Below are positions 1 through 10,900 of a DNA stretch of 64,000 bases, in pieces (positions within the stretch are counted from its first letter, which is position 1; each line of letters starts with the position of its first letter). Source of the stretch: Ottelia alismoides (lineage: Eukaryota > Streptophyta > Magnoliopsida > Alismatales > Hydrocharitaceae); the NCBI GenBank assembly GCA_037367405.1, contig JAZKJV010000391.1:806001-870000 (forward strand), given 5' to 3'. Position numbers and translations under genes: made by a program. The notes under the pieces are model-generated. The model had not been told where the DNA came from. It ran no database searches and saw nothing but the letters and a program-made list of their open reading frames with translations.

Positions 1-2949
1 GGAGTGTCTAGCCACCGGTGAAAAAGTATCCAAGTAATCTACCCCATATGTCTGGGTAAATCCCCGTGCTACATGTCTTGCCTTGTACCTATCAAGACAT
101 CCATCCGCATGATATTTCACCATAAAGATCCACTTGCAACTCACCACGGAAGCACCTGAAGGAATGGGAACAAGAGACCAAGTCCCTCGAGACTGCAGAG
201 CACGCATCTCCTCTTCCATGGCTAGACGCCAGCAATCAATCTTCATGGCATCTTGATAGGTCCGTGGAATCTCAACAGACGAGACAACAGCTACAAACTT
301 CTGGAAGTCCCCATTGAGACGATGAAATGAGACTTGAGAAGCAAGCGGGTACGAAGCACACTGTCGCCTTGACTTCCTTTGAGCTATAGGCCGATCAAGA
401 TCGTCTATGACAGGCGGATCCTCCTCCTGTTGTAAAGACTCCTACACCGGTGCATTGGCTGATCCATCATTAGTGGTAACATCAGAACATACCTGAGGCG
501 TGCTGGATGGTTGGCATGTAGCTTGAGCTGGCCCTGTTCGCCTTGTATAGAACTTAGGAAATGGTATAATTGGAGGTGGTGGTGGTGGAGGTGGATTAGA
601 GGATTGACTCAGACTTGGAGGTGGAGGTACATAGACGTGAGAGTCCGTGGATGTGGAGGAGATCAGTCTGTCACCTGCAGGAGAGAAGTACATGACTGGT
701 TCGAAAAAGGTAACGTCAGCACTCACATAGTATTTATTATGAATGGGATCATAACAACGATATCCTTTCTGTGTCCTGGAGTAGCCCACAAAAACACACT
801 TGATAGCCCTAGGAGAGAGCTTATCAAGTCCTGGAGATAACCGGTGGACAAACGCAATAGTACCAAAGACCCGAGGTGTAAGTGTATACAAATCTTTGTC
901 AGGAAATAGAAGAGAGAAAGGAGACTTTTCGCCAAGTACAGTTGTAGGCATGCGGTTAATCAGATAGCATGCTGTAAGGATAGCATCCCCCCAAAAAGAT
1001 AAGGGTGCAGAACTTTGAATAAGTAATGTGCGAGCAATGTCAAGAAAGTGTCTATGCTTTCGTTCTGCAACACCATTTTGTTGAGATGTGTATGCACATG
1101 TGGTTTGGTGAATAATGCCTTTAGAAGAAAGAAAACGAGCAAGAGAACGAGTACAAAATTCCAAGGCATTGTCAGTACGCACATACTTAACAGTAGACGA
1201 AAAAACATTTTGAACCTCATTGATAAGATTTTGAATAACACTTCCTGCTTCTGATTTATTTTTGAGAAGAAAAGTCAAGGACACTCTAGAAAAATCATCA
1301 ACAACAACTAAATAAAACCTGTGCCCCTGATGATCTGGGACACGACTGGGACCCCAAATATCTATGTGAAATAACTCAAATGGGGAGCGACTGCTCCGAC
1401 CCTGACGACTGGGGAAGCTGGACCGATGGTGCTTCCCTAACTGACATGCTTCACAACGAAAAGACGAACCCGGAGATATCTGAGGCAGGAGGTGGCGCAT
1501 TTTCTGTAGTGGCAGGTGACCAAATCGAAGGTGCCAGGTATATGGTGAGACGGAGCCCTGAGAATGTAGTGAGACTCCAGCATACGAGGTCCGTACAAGA
1601 CGATAGAGGCCATTGTGCTCAGAACCACAACCAATCACCCTGCCCGTTAGTATGTCCTGAAAAATAACAGAAGATGGATCAAATATAGCACGACAATGCA
1701 ACTCTCTAGTAATCTGACTAATGGATAATAGATTCATAGAGAATTCTGGTGCATGTAAAACATTCTGTAAGTGCATAGAGGGCAGCAAATCCGTCTCCCC
1801 CTGACCGATGATCGGGGAATGAGTACCATCAGCAATGAGTACAGAGCGACCAGGCTGAACAACTCTATAGGACTGCAGGATATCTCTATCATGACATAGA
1901 TGATGGGTGGCTCCAGAATCAACAATCCAACCTGTGAGATCATGGTTATGATATGAGACCGGAGGACTACCTGAGGCAGTGGCAGAGACAGATGTACTGG
2001 CAGATGTCGAAGCGGCAATATCAGAGGTGTCAGCACCCTCTGACGATGACTGTGGCATGATATCACGAAGCCGTGCCACTAGCTCCTCGAACCTGTGATC
2101 TGGAGTAGATGCTGGTGGACCCTGAACATGATCAGCGACACGTGCAGAAGGAGGAAAGCCATGCTTGGAATAACATGTATCCTCCGAGTGACCAGTACGG
2201 CGACAGAATGAGCACGTAGAGCGTATGCGACCTCCTCGTCCACGTCCACCACTTCCTCTGCCACGGAATGAGGACGAACCACCACGTCCCCTGGAAACTG
2301 CCATTGCTGATGGAGGTGCAGTCGCTGTATTCGATGGAACAGGTACACGACTGAGCCTCCTATATACTTCTTCCATCGGTGGGATGGTGGCATCTGCAAG
2401 GATCTGAGAGCGTGCTGCCTCATACTCAGGGTCAAGGGCAGCGAGTAATACGCCAACCATAGTGGCGTTGCGGAACGTCTTCTGCTGTTCCGGCGTGGCT
2501 GTGAGCGGAATGGTGCTATAGAGTTTCTCGAACATTCCACGAAGCGACGTGAACAGGGAATGTAGAGGCCTCCCGTTCTGCTTTGTGGTAAAGATATCAT
2601 GCTGCAACTGGAGCATCTTCGTCTCGTTGCGTACCTGAGAGTACGTCGTGGCCAAAATATCCCACATCGCCTTGGCGGTGGGCTGGTGGAGGACATCATT
2701 CGCTATCTCCGTCGTGAGCGTTCCTGAGAGCCAAACCTTGGCATACGCATCGTCAGCCTCCCATGAGGCATATATTCCTGTCTTCTCCGGCGGTTCATCC
2801 TCGGTAAGAATATGCTTCTTACCACACGACTTCATGAGACTGAGGAACTGCATAGCCCACAGTTCATAATTTGTCCCGTCCATTTTGACGATTGGTGGCG
2901 AACCCTTGAAGGCACCTATGGCGGGCATATCGATCTTTTGTTCTGACAT
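1..2949 (-). pseudogene. Copia gag-pol polyprotein, broken by one stop
   Basis: The gag-pol reading frame would supply capsid, protease, integrase and reverse transcriptase of the element. I chose the Met at 2949 because copia element 2 starts at the homologous residue; an upstream Met at 2967 is also in frame. Counting from 2967, the gag retrotransposon domain is near residues 29-200, and a CX2CX4HX4C zinc knuckle is at 252-265 after an RG-rich stretch. The protease DSG is at 350-352. The integrase zinc region is near 489-508 and its DDE residues are D536, D599 and E635. A proline-rich linker starts near 781. A TAG at 442-444 stops the frame. The same frame reopens below 441 and reads into the N-terminal part of reverse transcriptase up to the window edge, so a point substitution is the likely cause. 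Confidence 0.88.
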
Positions 2950-2969
2950 ACTGTCGGAGAAGAACAACT

Positions 2970-3353
2970 AGTGATAGACCAAGAAAATGTTGTCTACCAA
3001 GACCTTTTAGGATTCAAGTGCATATGTAGACGTTATGCACTTGAATCCAACATCTATCCGAGTCCGAGTGAAGAAGCGGTACCCCGGTGGCGAGTAGGGG
3101 CTTTGGAAGCCTCTACCAACTCGAGACGGTGGCTGGGAGGGGTCCCAGCAACGGTTGGGGGTGCTGGGCGGAGAGAAAGGGCTCCCCGGCGGCGGTTGGA
3201 GGCCGGGGAATGGGCGAAGAAGGGCCGGCGGCGGAGGGGCTGGGGCCCGGCGGAGGGAGCCGGCGGAGGGGCTCGAGAGGTCGGCGGCGGCGGGGGTTTG
3301 GGGGGGGGCGGCGGTGGAGAGAACCCTAGGTTAGGGTTAGGGCTCTGATACCA
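2970..3353 (-). other. GC-rich leader and primer-binding site of copia 1
   Basis: This untranslated leader lies between the 5' LTR and gag. It is strongly GC-rich and carries two plant-telomere-like TTAGGG units directly beside the tRNA-Met primer-binding site at 3342-3353. Open frames on the + strand here are composition artefacts. Confidence 0.7.
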
Positions 3354-3503
3354 TGTTAGAGTAAAACAATACTCTGATATGTTATTCCATAGAGCCCTCG
3401 GGTCTCTTATATAGGAAGAAAACCCTTGGGTAAATTACAGAGTCTTACAAAGCATAAGTAGTAATTACGAAACAATAAAACGTAACATAAATAAGTCTCT
3501 ACA
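3354..3503 (-). repeat. 5' LTR of copia element 1
   Basis: The LTR starts with TGTTAGAG next to the primer-binding site and probably ends at CTCTACA (TG...CA), giving about 150 bp. It shares the short length and the TCTTATATAGGA promoter-like core with the 143-bp LTRs of copia element 2. The right boundary is inferred, because the partner LTR is outside the window. Confidence 0.7.
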
Positions 3504-3671
3504 GTTAAGTTTTGTCTAAAAACTTGTGAATAATGTAATATGTACATTTCCACTTATTAAAAGGTCCACCTGTCTTAGCATTACATGGATTGAGGCTTAC
3601 TATTGTTATCGGGTAGGGTACATGAGTCATTTTTGAACCTAAACTTCGAAAGTGTATTAACATGAGTTTTT
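3504..3671. other. HCF136 intron sequence between elements
   Basis: This short AT-rich stretch lies between copia 1 and the LTR-A element. I see no exon or motif in it. Confidence 0.5.
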
Positions 3672-3676
3672 AAGTT

Positions 3677-3993
3677 TGCTAGAAAATAAGAATACGGAAG
3701 CTAATATCAGAGATAATAGAATAAATAATAAAGAACACATGATTTTTACATTGAACCCTACTCCCTAAGGAGCGGGATGAAACTACGGGAGAATGCCTCA
3801 AAGGGCCATATGTTGTATTGCACTTTCTTACTGAATACAGAGGGTGTGTGACTTCTTATATAGCCCTCACCGAGTCTCCACATCCTACAGACGGTCGATG
3901 TGAGACTCAACAACTGGATGTGGTAAATGGATCCTGGAGTGATCCATTTACCCATCTATAATATAAGTGACGCATAACACATATACTCCAACA
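3677..3993 (-). repeat. 3' LTR of the LTR-A element
   Basis: This LTR begins TGCTAGAAAATA and ends ATACTCCAACA, next to the polypurine tract. The family's conserved core, GGAGCGGGATGAAAC, is present at about 3770-3784. Confidence 0.88.
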
Positions 3994-4068
3994 ATCCCCC
4001 TCTAGCTGGAGCATGGAATGCTCAGCTTGTACAAAAAAAGAAATAAACTCATAATACAATACACTATA

Positions 4069-4262
4069 GAGTACCCACTTAATGGTCTAGTGGTAGTATA
4101 GTGTGTTTACCACACAATAGACCAGGTTTCAAATCCCACTCTTGCAGGGGTTGTGTTAGGTAGTCGATAGCCAAAGTAAAAAATAGTCGAATCTTTCAAC
4201 ATGGATTTGAACAAGAATCCATGTAGCCGACCTACTTATAGTGGGAGAAGGCTTAGTACATT
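4069..4262 (+). mobile_element. tRNA-derived SINE, Au-like (copy 1)
   Basis: A tRNA-like head carries an A-box-like TGGTCTAGTGG near 4083 and a B-box-like GGTTTCAAATCCC near 4125. Its tail ends GTAGCCGACCTACTTATAG and GGGAGAAGGCTT. The same tail is found at 7401-7560 and at the 3' end of the LINE fragment at 28018-28374, which is the usual sign that a SINE borrows LINE machinery. The start at GAGTACCCACT is shared with copy 2. It is nested inside the LTR-A element. The Au name is an inference from the tail. Confidence 0.72.
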
Positions 4263-5329
4263 TTTACAAGACACTATAAACAATATCAACTCAACACGCA
4301 CAACTGTTGGCTACTGTCGAGGACGTTTCTTCTCATGCCATGCAGGTGCGGAGGAACAAATGGGTTGGAGTTTGAGTCCAACTGAATCTCGTCGTTAGAG
4401 AGCATGTCCTCATTACTGCACTTGTCAGAGTCACTACAACTAAAAAATAAGTCTCCACCTGGAGAACTCTGGCCTGCTACAACATGTGGACAACTGCTCC
4501 ATCTCAGACAGGACCAACCTAAAAAATCCATGGAGACATCCTCATCGAAGTCCACGGTCGCTGGAGAATGGAGTCTGAAAAAATCTCGTCGTCGGATAAT
4601 TGTGTCTCTCCATACCGGCTTAGAGAATGGGATCTCTACTCTGGAGTCCCTATGAAACCACATGAAAACCCTAGCCCACATGACATAGGGAATGTGATCT
4701 CTACTCTGGAGTCCCTATGGAACACATCAAAACTCTAACCAAAACAAAAGATGGGGACCACATAAAATAATGGCAAACATGTGCACATCGAATTGAAGAC
4801 TCGGAAACATATGGACGTCGAGTCTGAACATCTATAGAGTTTGAAGAACTGGTTGACCTGGAGAATCTAGAATAGACCTGTAACTCTACACAATACTCCC
4901 CTTTCTCTCATACTTGTCGGAACATAATGACATCAACACAGTTGGGAGAAGAATGAAAATGGGGAGGATGAAAAACTAATAAGTTGATAATATTTTTTCG
5001 ACGTTCCTTTTTAATTCCTTTTTTAAATCGTTTTTTCTTCAGTTATTTCATTCTTTTTTTAATAGTAGTCACATATTTTTCTAAAACAAGCCATTCATCA
5101 TCATTTTTTTCTCAGCTTTTCCTTTCTTCTCTTTTTTTTGCACGTACGGTTTTTTTATACACACCTCTTTTTTTAAGCACAAATAGCTTTCCTTTTTTAA
5201 ATCGACCCAACTTTGGGCCCAAAAAACCCATTCCCTCTTTTTTCTCAAAAAGCCATACGAACCAACTGAGCCCCCCCTCCCTTTCTCTGTTTTTTTTATA
5301 TTTTTTTAAAGAACAACCGCTTATTTATG
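4263..5329 (-). other. 3' internal region of the LTR-A element, non-coding
   Basis: Within 4263-4900 the unit CTCTACTCTGGAGTCCCTAT occurs twice (near 4633 and 4692). The stretch from 4630 to 4960 recurs in the rearranged element at 27535-27870. From 4980 to 5320 the + strand is T-rich, and a long open frame there is low complexity. No retroviral-type domain is visible. Confidence 0.6.
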
Positions 5330-5945
5330 GTTCCCATTGTGGGAACCCTCCTTATGAAAGACATCGTACCCCCAATGGGGGCCTTGCTGGTGCCCCACCT
5401 GAGTTGGGGCAGCTGGGGTTGCCGCCTGGAGGGGAGGGCTTCGTCTGGAGCCTTCACAAGGATCTGAAGGCTGCCAACTTTACCTTCAACCCTATTCGGG
5501 CGAGGGACCCCCACTGCCTGGAGAACCAGGAGGACCTATCATGGGCGATCTGCACCGCCTGCGCGATGGAGGAGAGAGGAGGAGAATGTGGAGAGGTGCA
5601 GCCATCGTCGTTGAAGGGTGCCTCCGCCTGGAGGTGGGCACCTGCTGGAGGTGCACGAGATCGAAGGGAGGAGGTGGCCCACCTCGCACTGCATGTGCCT
5701 TCGAAGGAGGGTTTCATGCCGCCTTGATGTGATGGGGGAGAAGGTGCGATATGGAACTGTGCATGGTGGGAGATGGATGACATGCCATCTGGAAGTGTTG
5801 GTGGTAATGGCTGCCTGAAAGAAAGAGATGCATCACCTTGATGCACTCGGGCATCGTAAGGAGATGATGCAACCTCCTGGAAATGTCGCTTGGAGCCTTG
5901 GAGAGAAAGTGTTGCTGGAGCAGCATCATTGCTTGGAGCAAAAAT
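5330..5945 (-). other. GC-rich leader of LTR-A with recurrent CTCCAGGCGG motif
   Basis: This is the block just downstream of the 5' LTR in transcription order. It is much richer in GC than its surroundings and contains repeated CGCCTGGAG (CTCCAGGCG on the element strand). Equivalent blocks stand in the same place in the copies at 13930-14500 and 29300-29985. It has overlapping open frames on both strands but no frame I can match to gag, so it may be a structured leader or packaging signal rather than a gene. Confidence 0.6.
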
Positions 5946-6181
5946 TAGGGCATAAGAAATCCTAGATTTTCCTGATTTTTGACGGTGTAGATCTTCAAAA
6001 TTGGGACTTGTTTGCATATAAAATAATAATCTCTAGAATAATTTTCAAAAATAATGAAGAATGGATACCCAACCAAATCATGAATTAGGGTTTGAACATA
6101 AATCTCTAGATCTAAATCTTGAATCTCAAACATAAATAAAGAGAAAAAAATTCCTTGAGAATTGAATCCGCTCTGATACTA

Positions 6182-6499
6182 TGCTAGAAAATAAGAATGC
6201 GGAAGCTAATATCAGAGATAATGGGATAAACAATAAAGAACACGAGATTTTTACGTGGAACCCTACTCTGTAAGGAGCGGGATGAAACCACGGGAGAATG
6301 CCTCAAAGGGCCATATGTTGTATTGCACTTTCTCATTGAATACAGAGGGCATGGGGCTTCTTATATGGCCCTCATTGAGTCTCCACATCCCCCGGATGGT
6401 CGATGTGTGACTAAACAACTGGATGTGGTACATAGATCCTGGAGTGATTCATTTACCCATCTACAACATAAGTGATGCATAACACATATACTCCAAACA
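6182..6499 (-). repeat. 5' LTR of the LTR-A element
   Basis: This LTR abuts the primer-binding site at 6170-6181, ends at CTCCAAACA, and is followed by the AAGTT target duplication. Confidence 0.88.
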
Positions 6500-6735
6500 A
6501 AGTTATCACATGATTTATTTTTCTTTCAGCGGAGCACACAAAATGTGCATTAGTCTTGTAAACTTGGTCAAGAAAAGAATATGTAACTCTACATTTAACA
6601 CATGATTTATCAATGTGAGCTTTGTTAAGTATTTTACCTTTTGGTGTACTCTTTATTCTATCATTCTTTTGTGTTTTAAAACATAAAGTTAGGTGCATGA
6701 ACTAGGGGAAACTAAAGTGGGCAAAGTATTGTATT

Positions 6736-7320
6736 TGTAACATCTCGGGCTTAAGTCCTCGTATCGTTATTGAGGAAAATTGGCCCTAACATTTTGTTGG
6801 ATTTGAGCCCATATGAACATGTTGACATGCATCCAAAATGCTTAAGCCCAACTTAAGTAGTAATCTCCCACATTTATAACTCATTTTCATACTTTGTGTC
6901 TCTGATGTGGGACTATATTTGGGGGTTGGGTTGTTATAACCTCCCCCACTTATACTCGCAATGTCCTCATTGCAATGTGGTCCATCACATGTCCCGGTAA
7001 CTGTGGCGGATGCACGCTCTTGGTAGTCTTTTCCTCTCATCTCTTTGTAGGGGTGGCTCTACCTCTTGGGTAGCCTTTACCACTTTTAGAGGGAATCTGC
7101 TCTGATAATAATTGTAACGTCCTGTGCTTAGATCTTCAGACCGTTATCAAGGAAAACTGGTATCGGCGTCTTGTTGGGTTCGGGCCCAGATGAACCCATT
7201 GACAACCACCCAAAATTCTTAAATCCAAGTTGTCAAGTAGTAATCTCCCATACTTATAACCCACTCTCACACTTTGTGAGTGTCCAATGTGGGACTATGT
7301 TTGGGGGTTGGGGTGTTATA
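6736..7320 (-). mobile_element. TRIM (miniature LTR retrotransposon)
   Basis: Two LTRs of about 205 bp (6736-6938 and 7113-7320) begin TGTAAC and end GTTATA. They flank only about 175 bp. The polypurine tract complement ACCTCCCCCAC follows the left LTR, and a degraded primer-binding site (GCTCTGATAATA) precedes the right LTR, so the element reads on the minus strand. It has no coding capacity. The LTRs have diverged from each other and from the 40538-41930 cluster of the same family, so it is old. Four bases (ATTT) are shared at the flanks, which is weaker than a clean 5-bp duplication. Confidence 0.82.
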
Positions 7321-7400
7321 ATTTAATACAAATTTTGATTATTAAGAGTAATGTGTTGCGAGTGTTGTAGTTTTGTGAGGTTTGATTATTTAGGGGTTGT

Positions 7401-7560
7401 GAGTACCCACTAAAATTGTATGGTGGTAGTGCTGCGTGCCTACCACCCAAAAGACGAATGTTCAAAAGCCGACAATCATCGTAAAAAAAAGTTGGATCTT
7501 TCAACACCGATTTGAGCAAGAATCCATGTAGCCGACCCTATTTAAAGTGGGAGAAGGCTT
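7401..7560 (+). mobile_element. tRNA-derived SINE, Au-like (copy 2)
   Basis: It starts with the same GAGTACCCACT as the SINE at 4069 and ends with the same AATCCATGTAGCCGACCC tail. The A-box region (TGGTGGTAGT) is recognisable and the B box is decayed. It lies 200 bp upstream of an HCF136 exon. Confidence 0.68.
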
Positions 7561-7767
7561 TGCTATTTTTTAGAGTAATGCTTTGCTGACCACACGCAGA
7601 AATGGATACACGACGTGTCTGGTCATGCAGATTATTTAATGCAAAGATAAAATTGCTTATCTAAATTAATGCTTTACATTACTAACCATGCAGTGAAGTG
7701 GGAAATTATCATATCTTCTGTTATCATCCATGTATTTTTGTTTTAACCATTGTTCTGCCATTTACAG

Positions 7768-7900
7768 AACAGTGTCTAGTGGCATTAGTGGTGCAAGCTA
7801 CTACACAGGAACTTTTAATACGGTAAACCGTTCTCCTGATGGAAGCTATGTTGCAGTATCCAGTCGTGGAAACTTTTACCTGACATGGGAGCCAGGACAG
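7768..7900 (+). CDS. HCF136: HCF136 exon A (first visible)
   Basis: The acceptor TTTACAG ends at 7767. The first base completes a split Arg codon, and 44 codons follow, from TVSSGISGASYYTG to TWEPGQ. The donor GT is at 7901. This is propeller sequence in the middle of the protein. Confidence 0.95.
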
Positions 7901-10900
7901 GTTCGTTAGCTCTTTACTTTTGTTGAAAATTGTTGGATGGGACTACAAGTTCATGATTTGTAAACCGGCATCTCTTGGCCTAGGATGTGAGCAATAAACT
8001 TCAACATTGTCTGATTTTGACTTAGACTGGTGAGGAAAATAAGTATGTAGTTTGTAGTATCTAACAGATGATATTTCTAATTAGAAGGGCAAAAGATGCA
8101 CAATAAAACTTATAATTGAGCAGGGCAACCCGGTAAACGAGGCTTCAGGTGCAGGTCTAGGGAAGGATTTAGACGACTTCTGCCTTGTGTATGATAGTTT
8201 AAAGTAGGTGTATAAAAAAAACTCAGGCTTCAACTCTTGTTTGTCTTGGTCTAAGCTCATGGGCTCATTTTAATAAGCTAACAAATTGAGTTTTAGCCAA
8301 GATTTTGAACTCATTCGTTCATAGAGTGGAGGTTGAACCCAAGGGGATACTTGTTGTGATAACTCAGCTCATTTTGACAAAAGAACTATTTTTTAGATTG
8401 TAGCATGTCTGGGATATTTGGTGGTAACATATGCTACTTGTATACACCAGTTTAAGTCCAAATAGCAACACTTTTTTTTCAAAAGCTATTAACACTAGAG
8501 TTAGTAGCATCCAATCATGTCACTAATAAAAATACCAATTTGACAACAAGAACTACCATTCAGGATTTCAATGGACAAATGCTCAACACATTTTCTTTGG
8601 TGACAATCCCTAAAGACCACATATTTCCTCTGCATCTGAAACTTCTAGATTACTCTCCATTGCATCTGAAACTTCTAGATCACTCTCTCCCTCCAAACTC
8701 CTTGATATTATAGTTACATCACACATATTTCCCTCCTAAAAGAATTACCATAAATCCTTCCATATGTAGTTATTTAGTCAGCCATGAGAGAGATGCACAG
8801 GTATATATCTTATGCACAAAAGTACACCATTGGAGGATTTTCTAAACATCTTCCTGGCAGGATCTGCAAAATGATCATTTTAGGTTACCCCCAACTACTT
8901 ATCTGCTCCCAAGATTTATATCGCCAATCTTTTTCTCTTTTTAGCAGCACGGTCAAGATCTTGACCTTCAGTGGGCATGGTCCTCTGATCATGTTAAGTT
9001 AGTCTCAACTTCTTATCTGCGCCCCCCCCCAGACATACATCATCAATATTTTTTCTGAGCAGCACAATCAAGATCTCCACCTTCAATGGGCATGGTCCTT
9101 TGATGCAGCCGGAAAACACAAAGATGAGGGATACGAGAGAAAATAATGTGATGTGCCTCGCAGGATGAGAAGAGGAACAATATGAGAGGAGGAACCCTAG
9201 AAATTGGGGTGGGGGTAATGGCGGAGGCACCCTCCAAACCAAACTTTAATTAATCAATTCATAATATAACTTGTTCCACATCATAGCCTACTAACTCCTT
9301 TATATGGATGGACGAATTTCAAAAATAAATAAGGAAAATAAATTTGACCACTTAACAAACTCTAATCAACTTCCTAAAATGACTCTGACTAACATATAAC
9401 ATAATATTGAGATTACAATCAATCTCAATTATTTAACATAAATAAAAATGGGTGATTAAATTAAAATAATTAATTAGAGATGGAAAATCCTAATTTGTAA
9501 AAATCCCAAATCCGTAATTGCATCATCCTTTGTGTGCAACAACCATGATGTATAAAAGAATTATCTGGTACCCAAGGAGATTGCAACTTTCTATAAGTAT
9601 GTCCATAAAAATGACATCATTATACACTCAGGGATGTATCCTCTAACTGCTAGGCCCACATCCTCGAGAAGATCCTATATGTTCAAAATGGTATGAAAAG
9701 TTGTATCGAAGAAGAGATACTAAAATTAAAATTGAGGAGCCAAAACCCATTGCATGTCTATACTAGCAATTGTCCTCAATCCACCAACGATATGTTACCA
9801 AGTTCATCTACCGTAAGATTTAGCCGTTCATTAATTTAAGTTGTCTATGCAATATAACGAAAAAAGACTAAGGAGCATCCGTTGTTCTACGGTTGCCTCA
9901 TTCTACAGTTCATGAATGTCCTTGCCTCATCTCAAGCAGGAATCAACCTTCTAACTTGGTTCTTTCGGTGGCTATTTCACCAATTCCACAAATCTTGAAT
10001 TGTCTCTCCCTGAAAAGTCTTCTTGTTAGATCACAATACCTTAGGCAACTACTCATCCCAATTGCCCTCTGCCTATACCTCTGGACTCATTGATGTCGAA
10101 AGTCATACTGATGTGACTTTTTAGATCGAATTGATAGTTTTTGAGTATGTAATAGAGGGGTAAATGGATCTCTCCAAGATCCTATTACCCTCACTCATGT
10201 TTAGTCCAACATGGATGAGCGATGGGTCTCCGGTCTGTCTGTGGGGCTATATAATAAGTCCCACAACCCCTATACTCATTGAGAGATTGCAATAGATGAT
10301 CTGGCCTTATGAGGCCTTCTCCCGTGGTTTCATCCCGCTTCTCATGGAGTAGGGTTCTGTGTAAATCCTGAGCGTTTCATGTTTCTATTTCTTTATTTTA
10401 CTGCTTTGATTATCGATTCTGTTTCCGCATTTATATTTCAACATATAGAATTTTAGGATATGAAGAGTTGAGAATAAAGAGTATGCTTAAAAAAGTGTTC
10501 AAGAAAGCCAAAGGAAGAGACCTCAGAAACTATCTCCCCTCCTTTAGAGGGACCCCTACCTCCAACTGCAATCTGTTGAGAAAGATAGTAATATACTCAT
10601 CCTGCGTAAACCCACTATTGTAACAAAAGGAAAGGTGATATGTTTAATTAGGAGCCATGTCCTAGCCTCCTTACCAAGTTGCCACCTCAAGGATTCTCCT
10701 CATACCCCCTTCCTAAAAATCAATGTGCTATATGACAATGTGGCCCTCTCCAATATTACCTTTCTAGCAGAGCACGAGCAAAGGATAAAATAGAAGAAAT
10801 CATCTCATCGAGCCTAACTATCATTTTGACAACTGAGCCACATTTATAAATTTAACGACCCCGTTTCCCGGGCCGTCGGATCCTCCCATATCCGGATCTG

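Larger units (their letters stand above)
1..3503 (-). mobile_element. Copia element 1, partial LTR retrotransposon
   Basis: This Ty1/copia retrotransposon is read on the minus strand. Its 5' LTR is at 3354-3503. The primer-binding site at 3342-3353 complements initiator tRNA-Met (GCTCTGATACCA on +) and abuts the LTR. A GC-rich leader, gag, protease, integrase and the start of reverse transcriptase follow. The rest, including the 3' LTR, lies beyond the left edge. It is the same family as copia element 2 at 20503-25905, with protein similarity along the full overlap. It sits in an HCF136 intron, antisense to the gene. One in-frame stop shows that this copy is defective. Confidence 0.9.
3677..6499 (-). 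mobile_element. Complete non-autonomous LTR retrotransposon (LTR-A family)
   Basis: Two LTRs (3677-3993 and 6182-6499, 317 and 318 bp, TGCTAG...CCAACA) flank 2.2 kb of internal DNA. A polypurine tract (ATCCCCCTCT on +) follows the left LTR at 3994. A tRNA-Met-type primer-binding site (GCTCTGATACTA) at 6170-6181 abuts the right LTR, so the element reads on the minus strand. A perfect 5-bp target duplication AAGTT lies at 3672-3676 and 6500-6504. I found no gag, protease, integrase or reverse transcriptase motif, so it must be mobilised in trans, probably by copia enzymes. The LTRs differ at roughly one site in fifteen, so it is not very recent. Related copies lie at 10131, 13930, 23668 and 27482. 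Confidence 0.9.

Noticed and set aside
4984..5727. Open frame of 247 residues on + inside the LTR-A element
   Set aside because: The first part is a T-rich low-complexity run. The second is the GC-rich leader, which is open in several frames on both strands and matches no protein I know.
1..7767. Upstream HCF136 exons within the window
   Set aside because: I looked for the exon encoding the segment before TVSSGISG and did not find it. The sequence is accounted for by transposons and AT-rich intron.
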